Of a stretch of DNA of 64,000 nucleotides, positions 15,801 through 24,781 are shown one piece after another. Made by a program: the position numbers and the translations under genes. Every line of letters starts with the position of its first letter. Positions within the stretch are counted from its first letter, which is position 1. This DNA is from Actinoplanes campanulatus. GTDB taxonomy: Bacteria; Actinomycetota; Actinomycetes; Mycobacteriales; Micromonosporaceae. The stretch covers positions 1 through 64,000 of the forward strand of contig NZ_BMPW01000013.1 of NCBI RefSeq assembly GCF_014647795.1, in the 5' to 3' direction. Under the pieces are notes generated by a model that did no database searches, had not been told where the DNA came from, and saw only the letters and a program-made list of their open reading frames with translations.

Positions 15801-18680
15801 ATGGGATCTGTCAGCGGCCGGGCCCTCGCACTGACCGCCGTCGCGGCCGTCGTGGCCGGATTCGGGGCGGTGGCGGTCAGCGGGACGGCGGACGCGGCCA
15901 CGGTCGGCGCGGGCAGTTACACCGAGACCCTGCCGGCCGGCGCGAGTCTGCCCACCGGCTGCGGAGACCTGGCCACGAACCCCCGCCAGTTCATGACCGC
16001 CGGCGCACCGGCCGGCCCGGTCCCGACCAACGACTGGTGGTCGTCGCTGGTCTACAAGAAGTTCGACTGCGCCTACAGCGAGAACCTGCACGCGCATCCG
16101 ACGAGCTACGACACCACCGCGGGCGGGCTGGGCTTCTCCTACAACACCACGCCGCAGATCAGTGGCTCGTCCACCGGCGTCGGCGAGTACCACTACATCT
16201 ACCAGGAGGACTTCACCGCCGGGGTGGCCGGGCTGAACGCCCCGCGGACCCTGGTCGACTCCTGGACCGACTGGACCGTCACGCCGTACTGGAGTGACGG
16301 CACCCGGACCATGAAGGCGACCATCGGCCACGGCCTGCCGTTCGCCTACTTCCAGATCACCGGCGGCAACGCCCAGATCACCGCGAAGAGCACCCCGGCA
16401 GTCTGGTCCAACAGCGGTTCGCGGATCGGCTACTCGGTCGCCGGCAAGGACTACGTCGCGTACGCGCCGACCGGGGCCACCTGGTCGGTCAGCGGCACCG
16501 TCATCACCTCCACCCTGGCCGGCAGGGGCTACTTCTCCATCGCGGTGCTGCCGACCACGCCGGCCACCAGCACCACGGACAAGATCGCCCTGGCCGGCAG
16601 CTTCGGCACGTACGCGCACGACCACGTCACCGGCACACAGGTCTCGTACGCCTACCACCAGGCCACCAGCCGGGTCACCACCACGTACGCGTACACCACC
16701 ACCGCGCGGGAGGGTTCCGGCGCCGGGACCGTCGTCGGCCTCTACCCGCACCAGTGGCGGGCGCTGACCGGCGCGACACCCGCCACGCAGACCTACGTCA
16801 CCGCCCGCGGCGCCATGAAGCTGCTCGTCGGCGCCTCGTCGTACACCACCTCGGCGGTCTACCACGGAGTGCTGCCCGAGGTGCCCGCGGTCGCCGACAG
16901 CGGCGGGGCCGACCTGAGCACCCTCAACGCCTACCTCGACCAGGTCAAGGACAACCCGGTCAACGTGACGAGGAACGACACCTACTGGACCGGCAAGGCG
17001 CTCGGCATCGGCGCCCGGATCGCGGAGATCGCCGACCAGCTCGGCCGCACCGACGTACGGGACACCGCGCTGGCGGCGATCCGGAGCAGGCTGACCGACT
17101 GGTTCACCGCCACGGCGGGCAAGACGGAGAGGCTGTTCTACTACGACCGCAACTGGGGCACGCTGATCGGCTACCCCGCCTCGTACGGCTCCGACGCGGA
17201 ACTCAACGACCACCACTTCCACTACGGCTACTACATCGCCGCCGCCGCGACGCTGGCCAAGTTCGACCCGTCCTGGGCGGCGGGCTCCGGCTACGGCGGC
17301 ATGGTGGACCTGCTGATCCGCGACGCCAACAACTACGACCGTGGCGACAACCGGTTCCCGTACCTCCGGGACTTCGACATCTATGCCGGGCACGACTGGG
17401 CGGCCGGGCACGGCGCGTTCTTCGCCGGCAACAACCAGGAGTCGTCGTCGGAGGGGATGAACTTCGCCAACGCGCTGATCCAGTGGGGGCAGGCGACCGG
17501 CGACACCGCGATCCGCGACGCCGGCATCTTCATCTGGACGACGCAGTCGGCCGCGATCAACGAGTACTGGTTCGACACCCGCGACGAGAACTTCCCGTCG
17601 GCGTTCGGCCACGGCACGGTCGGCATGGTCTGGGGCGACGGCGGGGCGTACGCCACCTGGTTCGCCTCGGCGCCCGAGCAGATCCACGGCATCAACCTGC
17701 TGCCGGTCACCGGCGGGCACTTCTACCTGGGTGACGACCCGGCGTACGTCCGGCGCAACTACACCGAGATGGTCACCAATGCCGGGCACGAACCGGCGCT
17801 CTGGCAGGACATCGCCTGGCAGTACCTGGCACTCGGCGACGGCGACGCGGCGCTGGCCAAGTTCCGGGCCGGCAGCGGCTACACCCCCGAGGAGGGCGAG
17901 ACCAGGGCGCACACGTTCCACTGGATCCGCAACCTCGCCGCCCTCGGCACGACCGATCTCACCGTCACCGCCGACCACCCGCTCTACCGGGTGTTCAGCA
18001 GAAACGGCGCCCGGACGTACGTCGCGTCCAACATCACCGGCGCGCCGCTCACGGTGACCTTCTCGGACGGCAAGGTGCTGGCGGTGCCGGCCGGGCAGAC
18101 GGTCGCCGGCGGCGCGGTGAACTGGTCCGGCGGCAACGCGACCGGCGGCGGCATCAACCCGACTCCCACCCCTACGAACCCCTCCAGCCCGACGCCGACC
18201 CCGACCACTCCCAGCCCGGTCCGGTACCTCCAGGCCGGTGGCGTGCTGGCGGACGCCGCAGGCACAGCCGGCACCGCGACCGTGGCCAGGGCGTCGGGCG
18301 CGAACGACAACCAGCCGCACTCGCCGATCACGTTCACCGCGACCGGGCTGACCATGGCGTACCGTTCCGGCGCCAGCACCGCGTTCGGCATCTCGGTGGA
18401 CGCGGGCGCCTCGGTCGGCAACGCCACCCAGGTCCGTGTCTCGTACGACCTGACCGGCAACGGCACCTTCGACCGGGTCGAGACGTTCCGCTACTTCGCC
18501 ACCGACCCGGTCACCGGGTGGGAGCGGTACACCGGCGCCGTCGGACAGGTCACCACCACGGGGACCTTCGGCGACCTGGCGAACGGCACGGTCAAGGTGG
18601 AGATCTGGAGCGCCATCGGCTCCGCGGCGAGCACGGTCTCGCTGGGCGAACTCTCCACGGTGACCCTGCCGTACCAGTGA
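15801..18680 (+). CDS. Secreted GH81 endo-beta-1,3-glucanase with C-terminal accessory module
   Basis: 959 residues from an ATG with TGGAGG upstream. The signal peptide ends near AADA at about residue 33. GH81 core: NDWWSSLVYKKF near the start, NDHHFHYGYYI (catalytic region), then AGNNQESSSEGMNFANAL with the conserved Glu pair. A Pro/Thr linker (TPTPTNPSSPTPTPTT, about 785-805) leads to a 150-residue beta-rich module of probable carbohydrate-binding role. The enzyme would hydrolyse fungal, oomycete or storage beta-1,3-glucan outside the cell. A palindromic operator lies 39 nt upstream. The 3' end faces the diguanylate cyclase gene, with a shared hairpin. Confidence 0.92.
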   Translation: MGSVSGRALALTAVAAVVAGFGAVAVSGTADAATVGAGSYTETLPAGASLPTGCGDLATNPRQFMTAGAPAGPVPTNDWWSSLVYKKFDCAYSENLHAHPTSYDTTAGGLGFSYNTTPQISGSSTGVGEYHYIYQEDFTAGVAGLNAPRTLVDSWTDWTVTPYWSDGTRTMKATIGHGLPFAYFQITGGNAQITAKSTPAVWSNSGSRIGYSVAGKDYVAYAPTGATWSVSGTVITSTLAGRGYFSIAVLPTTPATSTTDKIALAGSFGTYAHDHVTGTQVSYAYHQATSRVTTTYAYTTTAREGSGAGTVVGLYPHQWRALTGATPATQTYVTARGAMKLLVGASSYTTSAVYHGVLPEVPAVADSGGADLSTLNAYLDQVKDNPVNVTRNDTYWTGKALGIGARIAEIADQLGRTDVRDTALAAIRSRLTDWFTATAGKTERLFYYDRNWGTLIGYPASYGSDAELNDHHFHYGYYIAAAATLAKFDPSWAAGSGYGGMVDLLIRDANNYDRGDNRFPYLRDFDIYAGHDWAAGHGAFFAGNNQESSSEGMNFANALIQWGQATGDTAIRDAGIFIWTTQSAAINEYWFDTRDENFPSAFGHGTVGMVWGDGGAYATWFASAPEQIHGINLLPVTGGHFYLGDDPAYVRRNYTEMVTNAGHEPALWQDIAWQYLALGDGDAALAKFRAGSGYTPEEGETRAHTFHWIRNLAALGTTDLTVTADHPLYRVFSRNGARTYVASNITGAPLTVTFSDGKVLAVPAGQTVAGGAVNWSGGNATGGGINPTPTPTNPSSPTPTPTTPSPVRYLQAGGVLADAAGTAGTATVARASGANDNQPHSPITFTATGLTMAYRSGASTAFGISVDAGASVGNATQVRVSYDLTGNGTFDRVETFRYFATDPVTGWERYTGAVGQVTTTGTFGDLANGTVKVEIWSAIGSAASTVSLGELSTVTLPYQ

Positions 18681-18686
18681 GCCGAC

Positions 18687-18734
18687 GACCTGGCAGCCTC
18701 AGGCCGACATCGGGACGGACGGAGCTGCCAGGTC
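18687..18734. terminator. Inverted repeat between convergent genes, probable bidirectional terminator
   Basis: GACCTGGCAG (18687-18696) pairs with CTGCCAGGTC (18725-18734), a perfect 10-bp stem with a 28-nt loop. It lies just after the GH81 stop and covers the last codons of the convergent diguanylate cyclase gene. Confidence 0.4.
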
Positions 18735-19892
18735 CCGCATGGATTCGTCGAAGACGGCGAACTGTCCCTTGCCACGGTTCTTGGCCGCGTACATGGCCAG
18801 GTCGGCCTGGCGCAGGATGTCCGTGGGGTCCCGGTCCGTGGCCGCGACAGCGATCCCCACGCTGCCGCGGGTGAAGACCTGGTGACCGCCGGCGTCGACC
18901 GGTTCGGCGAGCGCCCCGATGATCCGCCGCGCGAGACGGATCGCGGTGTCCACCCCACCGTCCTCGATCAGGATCGCGAATTCGTCCCCGCCGAGACGTG
19001 CCGGAGTGTCGCCGTCCCGCAGGGATCCGCGCAGCCGCCGGGCCACCTCCACGAGCAGCGCATCGCCTGCCGCGTGGCCGAGGCTGTCGTTGACCCGTTT
19101 GAAGTCGTCGAGATCGATGAACATGACCGCCGGATCCCCGCCCGACCGCAGGGCCAGGTCCACCCGATCGGCGAACAGCGAACGGTTGGGCAGGCCGGTG
19201 AGCGAGTCGTGCTCCGCCTGATGGCGGATCGCCTCGGCGTTCTGGTTGGCCAGCACCAACGCCGCGCGCTCCTGCCGCAGCAGTTCGGCGGTGGCGGCGT
19301 CGGCGGCGCGGTGCGCCCGCTCGAATCGGCGCAACAGGGCGCCGATCATCAAGGCGGTGAGCGCCATCGTGCAGATCAGAAGGTAGTCGGCCGTGGTGGA
19401 CGCTCGCCGGCTGCTCGCGAGCGCGGCTTCCGACAACGCGGTGATCCGGGCGTTGAGCTGCTCGAACTTCGGGTCGGTCTCCCGCCATTCGAGCTGCGCG
19501 GCGGCGGCACTGTCGTCGATGACCAGCAGGGCCAGCTGCTTGTCGAGTAGGACGTGGTACTCGTCCACCAACCGGCTCAGTTCGAGACTGGTCGCGCCGG
19601 GCAGGGCGACCGCGAGTCGCGCCAGGATCGCCCGCTCGCTGCCCCGGATGCCGCCCACCTCCCGGGCCACCTGGACCGGGGCGTTGCCCGCGGCCAGCGT
19701 CTTCCACTGCAGGGAACTCTCCTCGTTGAGGAGGAGACCGAGGCTGTGCAGTTGCGCCGCGACCTGGCTCTCGGTCACGCCGCGCCGGTGGGAGACGATG
19801 TTGAGGTACGTGACCAGCGCGAGGGCGATCACGACCGCCACCAGCACCTTCCCCCACCGATGGTGCCGCCACCAGGCCCGGAGACCGCGCAT
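18699..19892 (-). CDS. Membrane diguanylate cyclase with extracytoplasmic sensor region
   Basis: 397 residues. Transmembrane helices near 14-32 and 168-190 enclose a 130-residue, mostly helical extracytoplasmic region. A linker helix leads to a GGDEF domain. The active-site GGDEF is intact at 301-305, and the inhibitory I-site RxxD (Arg292-Asp295) sits at the usual five-residue spacing. It should therefore make cyclic di-GMP with product inhibition. Its ATG overlaps the stop of the upstream solute-binding-protein gene (ATGA). No EAL domain is present. The coupling suggests the binding protein is its ligand sensor; see findings. Confidence 0.9.
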   Translation of the reverse strand: MRGLRAWWRHHRWGKVLVAVVIALALVTYLNIVSHRRGVTESQVAAQLHSLGLLLNEESSLQWKTLAAGNAPVQVAREVGGIRGSERAILARLAVALPGATSLELSRLVDEYHVLLDKQLALLVIDDSAAAAQLEWRETDPKFEQLNARITALSEAALASSRRASTTADYLLICTMALTALMIGALLRRFERAHRAADAATAELLRQERAALVLANQNAEAIRHQAEHDSLTGLPNRSLFADRVDLALRSGGDPAVMFIDLDDFKRVNDSLGHAAGDALLVEVARRLRGSLRDGDTPARLGGDEFAILIEDGGVDTAIRLARRIIGALAEPVDAGGHQVFTRGSVGIAVAATDRDPTDILRQADLAMYAAKNRGKGQFAVFDESMRDLAAPSVPMSA

Positions 19893-21307
19893 CACGGGGC
19901 CCGCACGATGGCGGTACGGACGTTGTCGTCGGCCGACAGCAGCAACCGGCGAAGATCGTCCGCGGGCATCGGCTTCCCCGTCGCCATCACGAACTCCCAC
20001 AGGCTGCTGATATCCCTGGTCAGGGCTGCCTCGATGTCGCCCCACGCCGCGACCGCGGGGTACTGCCTGCCGAAGGTCTGCGCCTGAGCGAAGGCCCGGT
20101 AGACGGGATCGGTGTCCAGCGCGGCGGCCCGTACCGTCTCCAGCCTGGCCGGCCAGATTCCCGCCGCCCGCACCGCGTACCGATCCTGGCTCTCCGCCCC
20201 GGTGAGGAACCGCACCCATTCCAGTGCCGCGGGGTGGTGCGCCGACCGGGCGAAGATCGCCAGGTCACTTCCGCCGAGGAAGGTGTACCTCCCCTGAGGG
20301 CCGGCCGGGAGCGGCGCGGTCGACCAGCCGGAGCGCAGGCCGGCCCGGTCCGTGCCGGTGCGGAACCGGGACACCGCATCCGGGCCCTGCATCAGGACCG
20401 CGGTCTCCCCGTCCGCGAACGAGGCCATGGCGGCGTCGGAGTCCTTCGCCAGCAGGTCCCGCTTGTTGTAGTTGGCCATCAGGCGCTGGTAGTAGTCGAC
20501 CCCCGCGATCGCCTCCGGGGTGGAGAGCGTCGGTGCGGTGCCGTCGGCGGACAGCAGATCTCCACCGGCGCCCCAGATGAACGGGGTCACGTTGTGCACG
20601 ACGTTCCAGTCGTTCTTGCCCGGCTGCCCGAGCGGTGCGACCTTGCCCTCACGCTTGATCGCGGCGAGAGTCCGCTCCAGCGAGTTCCAGTCGGCGAACG
20701 CCTTCGCCGGATCCAGCCCCAGCCGGCGCAGCACGTCGGTGCGGTAGAACAGCGCCCGGACGTCGACGAACCACGGCACGGCGGTCACCGCGTCGGTACC
20801 GGCCGGCTTCGTCGACGTCCAGCTCGCCGGCACGAAGGCCGCCTGCCCGCCCAAGGAGTCGATCTCGGCCTCGCTGTACGGTTGCAGCGCCCCGGACTTG
20901 GTCAGGTCACCCACCCAGGTCGTGCCCAGCTGTGCGACGTCGGGTGCGTCGCCTCCGCCCACGGCGGTGCTGATCATGGTCAACGCGGCGGCCCAGTCCA
21001 GCATCCGCAGCTGCACCGTGATGTTGGGGTGCAGCCGGTGGAAGGCCTCCGTCTCGGCCTTCATCGACTGCTCAGCGTTCAACCCGTTCGGCATGAACCA
21101 GAATTTGATCGTCACCGGCGGTTCCGAGGCGGCGTACGAGAGTGGCGCCGCGGCCGGCGTGCTCTCCTTCGTGCACGCTGTGGTCCCCACCAGCGACAGC
21201 GGCAACACCAGGAGGGCAGCCGACACCGATCGCAGGCGACGGGTCAAGCCTTTGGACGCGTTCAAACGACACCGCCGAAACCTTGGACGACTGAGCGCCC
21301 GCACCAT
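19892..21307 (-). CDS. ABC-type extracellular solute-binding lipoprotein (family 1), orphan
   Basis: Up to 471 residues. The lipobox region LVGTTAC follows a hydrophobic stretch, so the mature protein is a lipoprotein. Fold features of sugar-binding family 1 are clear: VTIKFWFMPNG, a DAPDVAQLGTTW loop, PWFVDVRALFYRTDVL, and FADGETAVLMQGPDA. No permease or ATPase genes are adjacent. The gene instead overlaps a diguanylate cyclase gene by 4 nt and follows a PP2C phosphatase gene by 46 nt. The ATG at 21307 lacks a ribosome site and gives an unusually long n-region, so the true start may be a TTG 42-60 nt further in. The ligand is probably a sugar, unproven. Confidence 0.85.
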   Translation of the reverse strand: MVRALSRPRFRRCRLNASKGLTRRLRSVSAALLVLPLSLVGTTACTKESTPAAAPLSYAASEPPVTIKFWFMPNGLNAEQSMKAETEAFHRLHPNITVQLRMLDWAAALTMISTAVGGGDAPDVAQLGTTWVGDLTKSGALQPYSEAEIDSLGGQAAFVPASWTSTKPAGTDAVTAVPWFVDVRALFYRTDVLRRLGLDPAKAFADWNSLERTLAAIKREGKVAPLGQPGKNDWNVVHNVTPFIWGAGGDLLSADGTAPTLSTPEAIAGVDYYQRLMANYNKRDLLAKDSDAAMASFADGETAVLMQGPDAVSRFRTGTDRAGLRSGWSTAPLPAGPQGRYTFLGGSDLAIFARSAHHPAALEWVRFLTGAESQDRYAVRAAGIWPARLETVRAAALDTDPVYRAFAQAQTFGRQYPAVAAWGDIEAALTRDISSLWEFVMATGKPMPADDLRRLLLSADDNVRTAIVRAP

Positions 21308-21353
21308 CGGCGATCACGTACCCGGCTTTAGACCGGTTCTCCACCGTTCTCGG

Positions 21354-22856
21354 TCAGCTCAGCACGCGGACGGCGAGGGTGCAGGTGTCGTCGTCCGGGC
21401 TCGGGGCGTAGAGCAGCCGGTGGAGGCGGGGCAGCGGCGCCGAGCCCGGGTCGGCGGAGACGGCCGACAGATGGCCGCGGACCTCCGCGGAACGGCCGTC
21501 GACGCCCAGGTCACGGCGCTCCACCAGGCCGTCGGTGAAGAACACGACCAGGTCGCCCGGCTCCAGCTCGGCGCTCACCTCCGGGAAGCTCGTCTCCGGC
21601 TCGGCGCCCAGCAGCAGACCCGGCGGACGGTCCAGCTCATGGCTCGCGCCGGCCCGGCCGAGCAGGGGCGACAGGTGACCGGCCCGCGCCCACGGCAGCG
21701 AGCGGGTCCGCGGGTCGTAGATCGCCACCAGCGCGGTGCCGGTGATGCCGAGCTGAGCGCACAGCCGGTTCATGTGCCGGAGCAGCTCGCCGGGCGCGTG
21801 GATGCCGATCGACAACCACGCCACCAGGGCGAACCGCAGATGCGCCATCCCGCTGGCCGCCTCCAGACCGTGCCCGGCCACGTCGCCGATGGCCAGCGCC
21901 ACCCGGCCGTCCTCCAGGTTCTGTGCGTGGTACCAGTCGCCGCCCACCTGGACTGCGCTCTCGGCCGGCAGATAGCTGACCATCGCCTCCAGCCCGGCCA
22001 GCGTGAACGGCGCCGCCGGCACCGGCTGGATCATGTTCTGCAACTGGCCGGCCAGACGGTGCTCGGCCAGCGCGGTCATCTCCCGGGTCCGCAGCTTGTC
22101 GCTGAGCCGCTCGATCTCGGTCCGCGAGTCGACCCGCGCCGTCACGTCCTGCACCACGGCGTAGATCTTCACCGGCGCCCCGGCCGCGTCCCGGGACACG
22201 TCGGACAGGATCCGCAGATGCTTGGCCTGCTCGCCGATCAGGAACCGGACGGTCACGTCGGAGGTGGCGCCGCTGTCCAGCGTCTGCCACGCGGTCTCGG
22301 CGATGCCGCGGTCCTCCGGCAGCATGGCCCGCGCCTGATCGGTACGCGACAGCGGCCCGTCCGCCGGGTCCCGGCCGAAGATCCGGTACATCCCCGGGGA
22401 CCAGTCGCTGCGGCCGGTGACCAGGTCGTACTCCGCCCAGCCGAGACTGCCCAGCACCTCGGTGTGCTCCAGCCGGCGCTGGTACTCGTCGACCCGCTGC
22501 CACCAGATCAGCAGCCCGCCCAGCACCCGGTAGACGCTGATCTCGAAGCGGGACTCGGCCACCGCGCCGGTGCGCGTCTCCTCGTGCCGGAACTCGTCCA
22601 TCCGCCCCGGGACGCCGGTCTCCAGCACCTCGGTGTACAAATTCCACAACGGACCGCCGACCAGTGCCGGGTACAGCTCGCCGAGCAGACTGTCGACCCG
22701 CTGGGTGCCCCGGCCGAAGATGTCCCGGGTCCGGTCGCTGGTCGCCGCGATCCGGAAATCCCGCAGCTCACCGGAGGACCCGCGAACGGGCACGACCCAG
22801 GTGCAGCCCACCGGAATCGCGGCGAGCAGCTCCCGCACCACGGACTCGTCCGCCAT
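21354..22856 (-). CDS. PAS-domain SpoIIE/RsbU-type PP2C serine phosphatase
   Basis: 500 residues. Two PAS-like regions (about 10-130 and 135-245, the second with a PAC-like end VKIYAVVQDVTARV) precede a short coiled coil and the PP2C-type phosphatase domain (about 285-500). Metal-binding motifs are present: VGGDWYHA, AIGDVAGHGLEAA, FFTDGLVERRD and DDDTCTLAVR. Such phosphatases dephosphorylate STAS anti-sigma antagonists in stress partner-switching. A STAS/kinase pair lies at 11.6-12.3 kb, though too far away to assume partnership. It is followed 46 nt later by the solute-binding protein and diguanylate cyclase genes. Confidence 0.9.
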   Translation of the reverse strand: MADESVVRELLAAIPVGCTWVVPVRGSSGELRDFRIAATSDRTRDIFGRGTQRVDSLLGELYPALVGGPLWNLYTEVLETGVPGRMDEFRHEETRTGAVAESRFEISVYRVLGGLLIWWQRVDEYQRRLEHTEVLGSLGWAEYDLVTGRSDWSPGMYRIFGRDPADGPLSRTDQARAMLPEDRGIAETAWQTLDSGATSDVTVRFLIGEQAKHLRILSDVSRDAAGAPVKIYAVVQDVTARVDSRTEIERLSDKLRTREMTALAEHRLAGQLQNMIQPVPAAPFTLAGLEAMVSYLPAESAVQVGGDWYHAQNLEDGRVALAIGDVAGHGLEAASGMAHLRFALVAWLSIGIHAPGELLRHMNRLCAQLGITGTALVAIYDPRTRSLPWARAGHLSPLLGRAGASHELDRPPGLLLGAEPETSFPEVSAELEPGDLVVFFTDGLVERRDLGVDGRSAEVRGHLSAVSADPGSAPLPRLHRLLYAPSPDDDTCTLAVRVLS

Positions 22857-22890
22857 CCGAGCAGCCTATCGGATGACCTGACCCCTTCTC

Positions 22891-23174
22891 TTGTACGCCG
22901 TTCCCCGCCCCCGGCAACGGCGGCCGCTCCGCGGCACTCCGCGAGCACCTGCCACGCAAGCCTGTGCCGCGCCCGCCGGGCTCAGCTCGGTGGTCCAGCT
23001 GGCCTTGAGACAGCTCTGGGAGCCGGCCGGACCGGTGGACCGTGCGGCGCCGGCCGCCCGGTCAGGTCAGCCGGGGTGAGGGGGACGGTGCGCTCACGCC
23101 CGGCGGGCGCTGCACGGCCTGGACGGCGCAGTGGGCTCGCGCGGAGCGGGCGGGACTTTGCGTCACGCGTACGA
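22891..23174. repeat. Dispersed intergenic repeat, copy 2
   Basis: This 300-nt gap before the Rho-paralogue 3' end has no gene-like frame. It is bounded by TTGTACG (22891-22897) and CGTACGA (23168-23174). It shares the block TGCCGCGCCCGCCGGGC (22965-22981) with the other two copies. A second block of about 38 nt starting GGACCGTGCGGCGCC (23037-23074) recurs nearly unchanged, inverted, at 62782-62821. Compared with copy 3, about 60 nt are inserted or duplicated between the blocks. Its right end covers the last four codons of the Rho-paralogue gene. Confidence 0.55.
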
Positions 23175-24248
23175 TGAATGGGTCTTGATCTTGTGTAGGT
23201 AGACCGCGTTGCTGGGCGTCGCGCGAAGCTGTTTGAGCAGCTGGGCCATGTTTTCGCGGCCGGACAGGGCGCGGCGCAGGTGGGCGGTGGCGGCGAGTTC
23301 GTCCGGGTGCAGGAACAGCTCGTCGTGGCGGGTGCCGGAGGCGGGGACGTCCACGGCCGGGAAGACGCGGGCCTCGGCGAGTGAGCGGTCCAGCTTGAGT
23401 TCGGCGTTGCCGGTACTCTTGAACTCCTCGAAGATCACGCCGTCCATGGCCGAGCCGTTCTCCACCAGGGCGGTCGCGATGATCGTGACCGAGCCGCCGC
23501 CCTCGAAGGCGCGCGCCGCACCCAGCAGGCGTTTCGGCGGATGCAGGGCGGAGGTGTCCAGGCCGCCGGTGAGAGTGCGGCCGCGGGCCGGCGCCAGCAG
23601 GTTGTGGGCGCGCGCCAGGCGGGTGATCGAGTCGAGGAGCAGGACGACGTCCTCACCCTGTTCGGCCAGGCGTTTGGCGCGTTCGGCGGCGAGTTCGGCG
23701 ATGCGGGCGTGCTCGTGCGGCGGGCGGTCGAAGGTCGCGGCGATCACCTCGCCCTTCACCGTGCGGCGCATGTCGGTCACCTCCTCGGGGCGCTCGTCGA
23801 TGAGCAGGACCATGAGGTGGCATTCGGGATGGTTGCGGGTGATCGCCTTGGCCGTCTCGTGCAGGATCGTGGTCTTGCCGGCCATCGGCGGAGCGACGAT
23901 CAGGGCGCGTTGTCCCTTGCCGATCGGCATGAACAGGTCGATGACGCGGGTGGTCAGCAGATGCGGTTCGGTCTCCAGGCGCAGCCGCTCGTGCGGGTGC
24001 AGCGATACCCGTTGGTAGAAGTCGGGGCGGGGGCCGGGCGGGCGGCCGTTGACCGTGGTGAGCTGGAGTTTCGCGGGCCGGCCGAGGGCCTGGCCGGTGA
24101 TGTGGTCGCCGCGGCGCAGGTGCAGGCGGCGCATCTCGGACGTGGCGATCGGCAGGTCGGTGGGGGACGGCGCGTAGCCGTCGGTACGGATCCAGGGGCG
24201 GTCGTCGACGAGGTCGACGAGACCGTCCACGGGGACGGGACTGGTCAT
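23163..24248 (-). CDS. Short Rho transcription-termination factor paralogue
   Basis: 361 residues from the ATG at 24248. Actinobacterial Rho is usually 600-700 residues with a long N-terminal insertion, and E. coli Rho is 419. The present protein keeps a short cold-shock-like RNA-binding part (RRLHLRRGDHITG, then NGRPP) and the full ATPase core: P-loop APPMAGKTT (usual APPKAGKT), LIDERPEEVTDM, VVLLLDSITRLARA, the R-loop region TLTGGLDTSALHPPKR and EEFKSTGNAEL. It is probably a second Rho with altered RNA choice. The divergent XRE regulator gene shares its upstream region. Confidence 0.85.
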   Translation of the reverse strand: MTSPVPVDGLVDLVDDRPWIRTDGYAPSPTDLPIATSEMRRLHLRRGDHITGQALGRPAKLQLTTVNGRPPGPRPDFYQRVSLHPHERLRLETEPHLLTTRVIDLFMPIGKGQRALIVAPPMAGKTTILHETAKAITRNHPECHLMVLLIDERPEEVTDMRRTVKGEVIAATFDRPPHEHARIAELAAERAKRLAEQGEDVVLLLDSITRLARAHNLLAPARGRTLTGGLDTSALHPPKRLLGAARAFEGGGSVTIIATALVENGSAMDGVIFEEFKSTGNAELKLDRSLAEARVFPAVDVPASGTRHDELFLHPDELAATAHLRRALSGRENMAQLLKQLRATPSNAVYLHKIKTHSSYA

Positions 24249-24430
24249 GGTGGTGACTCGTTTCGAGAGAGCGCGCCGACGGCGCGGAAAGCCGGTGAAC
24301 GGCTCGGGGAGATGGATCAGCGGGGGCGATGAGAACGCCTGCATCCGGGATCCGGTTGGGGCTACCGTAGCACCGCCGGGCCCGCCGGGCCATGATGGCA
24401 GCGGACGAGTCGGCGGAGGGGAGACGGGGC

Positions 24431-24781
24431 ATGCCACTGTTGCGGCGGGTCATCGGGGCGGTGCTGCGGCGCATCCGGCTGGGTCAGGGCCGGACGTTGC
24501 GGGAGGTGGCCGGGGCGGCCGGGGTGTCGCTGCCGTACCTCTCCGAAGTGGAGCGCGGCACCAAGGAGGCGTCGTCGGAGGTGCTCGCGGCGATCTGCCG
24601 GGCGCTCGGCCTGCCGATGCCGGATCTGCTCGACGAGGTGCGCCGGGAGATGCTGCGTGAGGCGGCACCGGCTTCGCAGATGGTCACCCGGCTGGCGGTG
24701 AACCGGGGCGGCGGTGGGCCGCGGTGTTCGGTGGGACGGTGGATGCGCTGCGCCTCGGTGGCGCAGCCGGTCAGGCTGTGA
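24431..24781 (+). CDS. ClgR-like XRE-family transcriptional regulator
   Basis: 116 residues from the ATG at 24431, chosen because the next 65 residues align from their first residue with ClgR-type regulators: PLLRRVIGAVLRRIRLGQGR, then VSLPYLSEVERGTKEASSEV. ClgR activates clp protease genes in actinomycetes. The Ala/Ala degradation tail typical of ClgR is not seen; the C-terminus here is short and Arg-rich. It is divergent from the short Rho gene across 182 nt and overlaps the convergent L,D-transpeptidase gene by 11 nt. It could be a paralogue with other targets. Confidence 0.75.
   Translation: MPLLRRVIGAVLRRIRLGQGRTLREVAGAAGVSLPYLSEVERGTKEASSEVLAAICRALGLPMPDLLDEVRREMLREAAPASQMVTRLAVNRGGGGPRCSVGRWMRCASVAQPVRL

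Noticed and set aside
15057-18320. Minus-strand open frame of over 1000 codons opposite the GH81 gene
   Set aside because: Antisense shadow; the plus strand carries an intact signal peptide, GH81 catalytic motifs and a linker.
22857-23162. Small genes in the gap before the Rho-paralogue gene
   Set aside because: Short open frames exist, but they lack ribosome sites and domain-like sequence, and the segment matches the dispersed repeat family instead.
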